Made by a program: the position numbers and the translations under genes | Shown: in pieces, positions 7,601 through 7,625 of the stretch | Layout of the letters: the number at the start of each line of letters is the position of its first letter | How positions within the stretch are numbered: the stretch's first letter is position 1 | Source of the DNA: Bacteroidota bacterium | Lineage (GTDB): Bacteria > Bacteroidota > Bacteroidia > CAMBQF01 | Direction: 5' to 3' | Length of the DNA: 7,625 nucleotides | Assembly (NCBI GenBank): GCA_027483285.1 | Contig: JAIXUZ010000328.1 | Span: 1-7,625, forward strand | Notes under the pieces: generated by a model | Databases searched by the model: none | What the model saw: the letters and a program-made list of their open reading frames with translations, nothing else | What the model was told of the DNA's origin: nothing

Positions 7601-7625
7601 GCGCAGTTACCCAACCATACAACCA
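1567..7625 (+). CDS. Giant secreted multi-repeat beta-rich protein, 3' end beyond window
   Basis: One plus-strand frame is open from here to the last base: 2019 codons plus two bases, with no stop. Residues 1-29 are a signal peptide and residues 30-2019 are four long repeat units (A 30-599, B 600-1161, C 1162-1747, D 1748 onward, truncated). Units begin with a G8-like Trp module (TGNWS..STWVGG), followed by short strands such as NNGTITVSGGTITLG that suggest a beta-solenoid. Next come FNQSGGT..VDGN and VDP motifs; in A-C the units close with TAGGF...PFI and GT..G..NR modules. Ala, Gly, Asn, Ser, Thr and Val dominate; Cys, Lys and Glu are rare. I chose ATG 1567 because it gives the most compact basic n-region; ATG 1543 and 1510 are in frame. 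There is no Shine-Dalgarno sequence. The C-terminus, probably with a T9SS tail, lies outside. The role is unknown; a surface adhesin-like or structural protein is inferred, and no catalytic residues were recognised. Confidence 0.9.
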   Translation, partial: MKNNYLAKNVLRYLATVFAILFTTAVVNAQATYYSKAAATDFNAVGTWGQNPDGTGTAPTSISNADNYIVANAAALTLSGNASVRALTVTSGSLTVSSNTLTVSIASANNSTLLVNGGTLNLSGTGSVVLNGNFLMSSGAFNQSGGDLTIDGNNGTAGTNGTAASSVAQATHLFSTTGGTPNCTAGNITIVDPPFNTYAIQTTRSVHIALTAGNNYFSGTHTFVLGNGTSTAQGNTDGFTVETYANGYAPIQNVTVNAGNTSGRWGSTSFNSNVNWGTHIKGTLTINSGSEFRVNTNSTSATEWMVGSIVNNGTLLTGRTTGTPVLYIGDHPNVPGYTPSSASSITGTGIFANLLATPTAHFNALVFNNPNGISFGAGTLALGTYGGNCSGALTFTAGEVNTNGQTFISGISTTTLGSLTYTAGGFSSGSVYGRWWGTGTTGTAIGAGAVPTTATSRYPFIVNGFQRSLWIEKTATPAATSGGVITVSHTNATGLLTQAYAADGGYTPDRRTNASWTIARPTVNTVTYNGGTNTYEVAINGEGLFNTTVSTLRVATAAAYPGGTHQNGTTLPHAQRGGIPAANLASTLYIAVLNTDAQNIIQSAQTGNWSTGSTWVGGVAPTSADVALIRNTHNVTLDGANAAAAVTVQAGGTLTAASNSLTVTGAAATGIVNNGTITVSGGTITLGPTGGGNRTMSCASGSTLTVSSGNLNVNGNLSLASGSAFNQSGGTISVDGNAAGVAANSVLTGNGPIIDINTATLNLTGGTLVCVDPHASTTTSLSLRYSGATYTAGSGHTIKFGNGTSTDAGGTTNCYQMNLVAGLGRFNPANMLIDAPVGTNRKVTTSVSTQGINGNLTITQGEFVVSINTFFVGGDITNNGILTTTGTLTLGAGAATGTTVIASTTTQTIGGTGSFYNNATPASSTANFAILTINNSNATGISFSNANSLLSGINTGTVSGTLNLTAGRINTGSNTFVLGASLASNGTLTYTAGGFLPGSRFGHWYSITSMPTTAGANGTFPFITSAGDVRNFIVSRDATSFTTGGIFNVSHTNTTGVSPVTVVDGVYTIEIRSNSNWTVAATSSLNIGPAQLTYAIRGDNATTPTVVANFRLLKASSVVGTHVAGSGSPLSPVANRSAILTADYTGDFYVGYNSADGAAGTIQSAQTGPWSVGSTWVGGVAPTNIDAAIINNGHNVTIDGANASSTLTINAGGTLTGSGSNTLTVGAFLTNSGTVNTTSGTINIGTTITNNGTLNVNGGTLNAIAATATLTQNSGSVINISGGTFNFGPAGGHNRVFNLSTGNTLAITGTGTFNVNGNVNMTGATSFTMTGGNFNIDGNSGFLASSVASGTVLLIVPTNITQTVTGGIITIVDPPFAGSANSFSNGFSVAGINWAGNTLRLGGTSGTNITTSTTGFILDCYVGTSPGRALLGTVEVNGGNATPDRFTQITTLTNDGVFMNNLIINANSELRQTTATPFFVAGNITNNGTLTVTNTLTLGSLSAGLTAASTLPQTISGTGVFRNLTASPTASFANLTINNTNATGITVNVNNLSVNGTLTWTAGRIALGSNTFTLGISTSTPGTFTYTAGGFTSGTFNRWYGGATVTLGNAAGQYPFISGTNNRTAFFGTSGAITGGQLAVRYNDATGVTVVTPFTDLGVDIEKVSNANWVVSNTALNLGSFTGLLRLRGDGITTVSSVANVRLTGATAVAPGTSVAGTGTPALPEGNKTTLAVADLNSTFYFSVPNVINSIATGNWSNPATWDCNCEPTSGDNVIINATHNVSLDGANTVGSVLINATGTLTASANSLTIDNGIANSGTINLSGGTINATSTTATFTTTTGSILNLNGGTLNYGPSGGYNRVLNFVSGATFTASSGTANINGQLSFASGATFNQSGGTVRVDGNAAGVSANSVASGSAIILFNTGATSQLVLTGGTLICVDPHANATASLAVSYNGSVNITATGTHTLQIGDGVSTDAGGNATNQFAVDLYTGSFRLNLQNYIINAPAGTNRAVTQPYN
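1654..3363 (+). repeat. Repeat unit A of the giant protein (570 residues)
   Basis: This is the most divergent unit at its start: only the second Trp of the opening module is kept (VGTWGQNPDG, Trp at 1708), and the usual GG-VAPT stretch is altered. It then has SGAFNQSGGDLTIDGN (about 1978-2025) and NITIVDPPF (2125-2151). Towards the end come LTYTAGGFSSG (2821-2853), GRWWGTG, YPFI (2938-2949) and a closing module containing LRVATAAAYPGGTHQNG. The TIVDPPF form is shared with unit C and not with B or D. Confidence 0.85.
3364..5049 (+). repeat. Repeat unit B of the giant protein (562 residues)
   Basis: It opens with IQSAQTGNWSTGSTWVGGVA (Trp at 3391 and 3409), followed by HNVTLDGANA, which resembles the first half of a G8 domain. 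Later landmarks are SAFNQSGGTISVDGNAAGV, GGTLVCVDPHA (3859-3891), GNGTSTDAGG, LIDAPVGTNRKVT, TINNSNATGISF, LTYTAGGFLPGS, FPFI (4624-4635), and a closing module with FRLLKASSVVGTH and SPVANRS. The CVDPHA, STDAGG and APVGTNR forms match unit D much more closely than A or C. Confidence 0.88.
5050..6807 (+). repeat. Repeat unit C of the giant protein (586 residues)
   Basis: It opens with IQSAQTGPWSVGSTWVGGVA, almost identical to unit B (Trp at 5074 and 5092), then NNGHNVTIDGANA. The middle contains GPAGGHNRVFN, SFTMTGGNFNIDGN, and GGIITIVDPPF (5662-5694), which matches unit A. The second half has FANLTINNTNATGITV, FTYTAGGFTSGTF, YPFI (6406-6417) and the closing module with VRLTGATAVAPGT and ADLNSTFYF. 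It is the longest complete unit because of extra strands after the opening module, a stretch that unit D also has. Confidence 0.88.
6808..7625 (+). repeat. Repeat unit D of the giant protein, cut by the window end
   Basis: About 272 residues of a fourth unit are visible. It opens with IATGNWSNPATWDCNCEP (Trp at 6832 and 6850), where a Cys-X-Cys replaces the VGG of units B and C, followed by THNVSLDGAN. It continues with GPSGGYNRVLNF, ATFNQSGGTVRVDGN, GGTLICVDPHA (about 7366-7398), STDAGG and NAPAGTNRAVT. Aligned to unit B, roughly 300 more residues of the unit should follow beyond the window. Confidence 0.86.

Noticed and set aside
1567..7625. Possible CRISPR-like or simple tandem DNA repeat array because of recurring GGTAC and AATGGTA strings
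   Set aside because: The repeats are coding, irregularly spaced and follow the Gly-Thr and Asn-Gly-Thr turns of the protein; there are no constant repeats with unique spacers.

Overview
The window looks like a stretch of a Bacteroidota (Bacteroidetes) chromosome that codes for secreted, cell-surface-type proteins. Three things point there: a textbook type IX secretion (T9SS) C-terminal sorting domain on the first protein, an LPVEL-type domain just before it that is common in secreted proteins of this phylum, and start regions without a Shine-Dalgarno sequence. The genus cannot be read from the sequence.

Layout: nt 1-1194 is the 3' end of a large gene that begins before the window. It ends in a beta-rich module, an FN3-like domain and a T9SS type A sorting domain. 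A strong hairpin terminator follows at 1215-1249. The remaining intergenic DNA up to 1566 has no convincing gene, but it carries an unusual cluster of TGTTA/TAACA palindromes at 1421-1473. From 1567 to the last base runs one uninterrupted plus-strand reading frame of 2019 codons with no stop in the window. It starts with a clear signal peptide, followed by three complete and one truncated copy of a unit of about 560-590 residues (A, B, C, D). Each unit opens with a Trp-rich G8-like module, continues as a ladder of short Thr/Asn/Gly-rich strands (probable beta-solenoid), and A-C close with a TAGGF...PFI module and a GT..G..NR module; D is cut before that point.

Both genes point the same way and share the PFI/FPFG-type module, so they look like tandem paralogues encoding giant exported surface or secreted proteins. 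Each probably has its own transcription unit, because of the terminator and the operator-like region between them. No enzyme active site was recognised in either protein, and their ligand or function is unknown. No RNA genes, mobile elements or CRISPR arrays were seen. The long minus-strand open frames are composition shadows of the giant gene.
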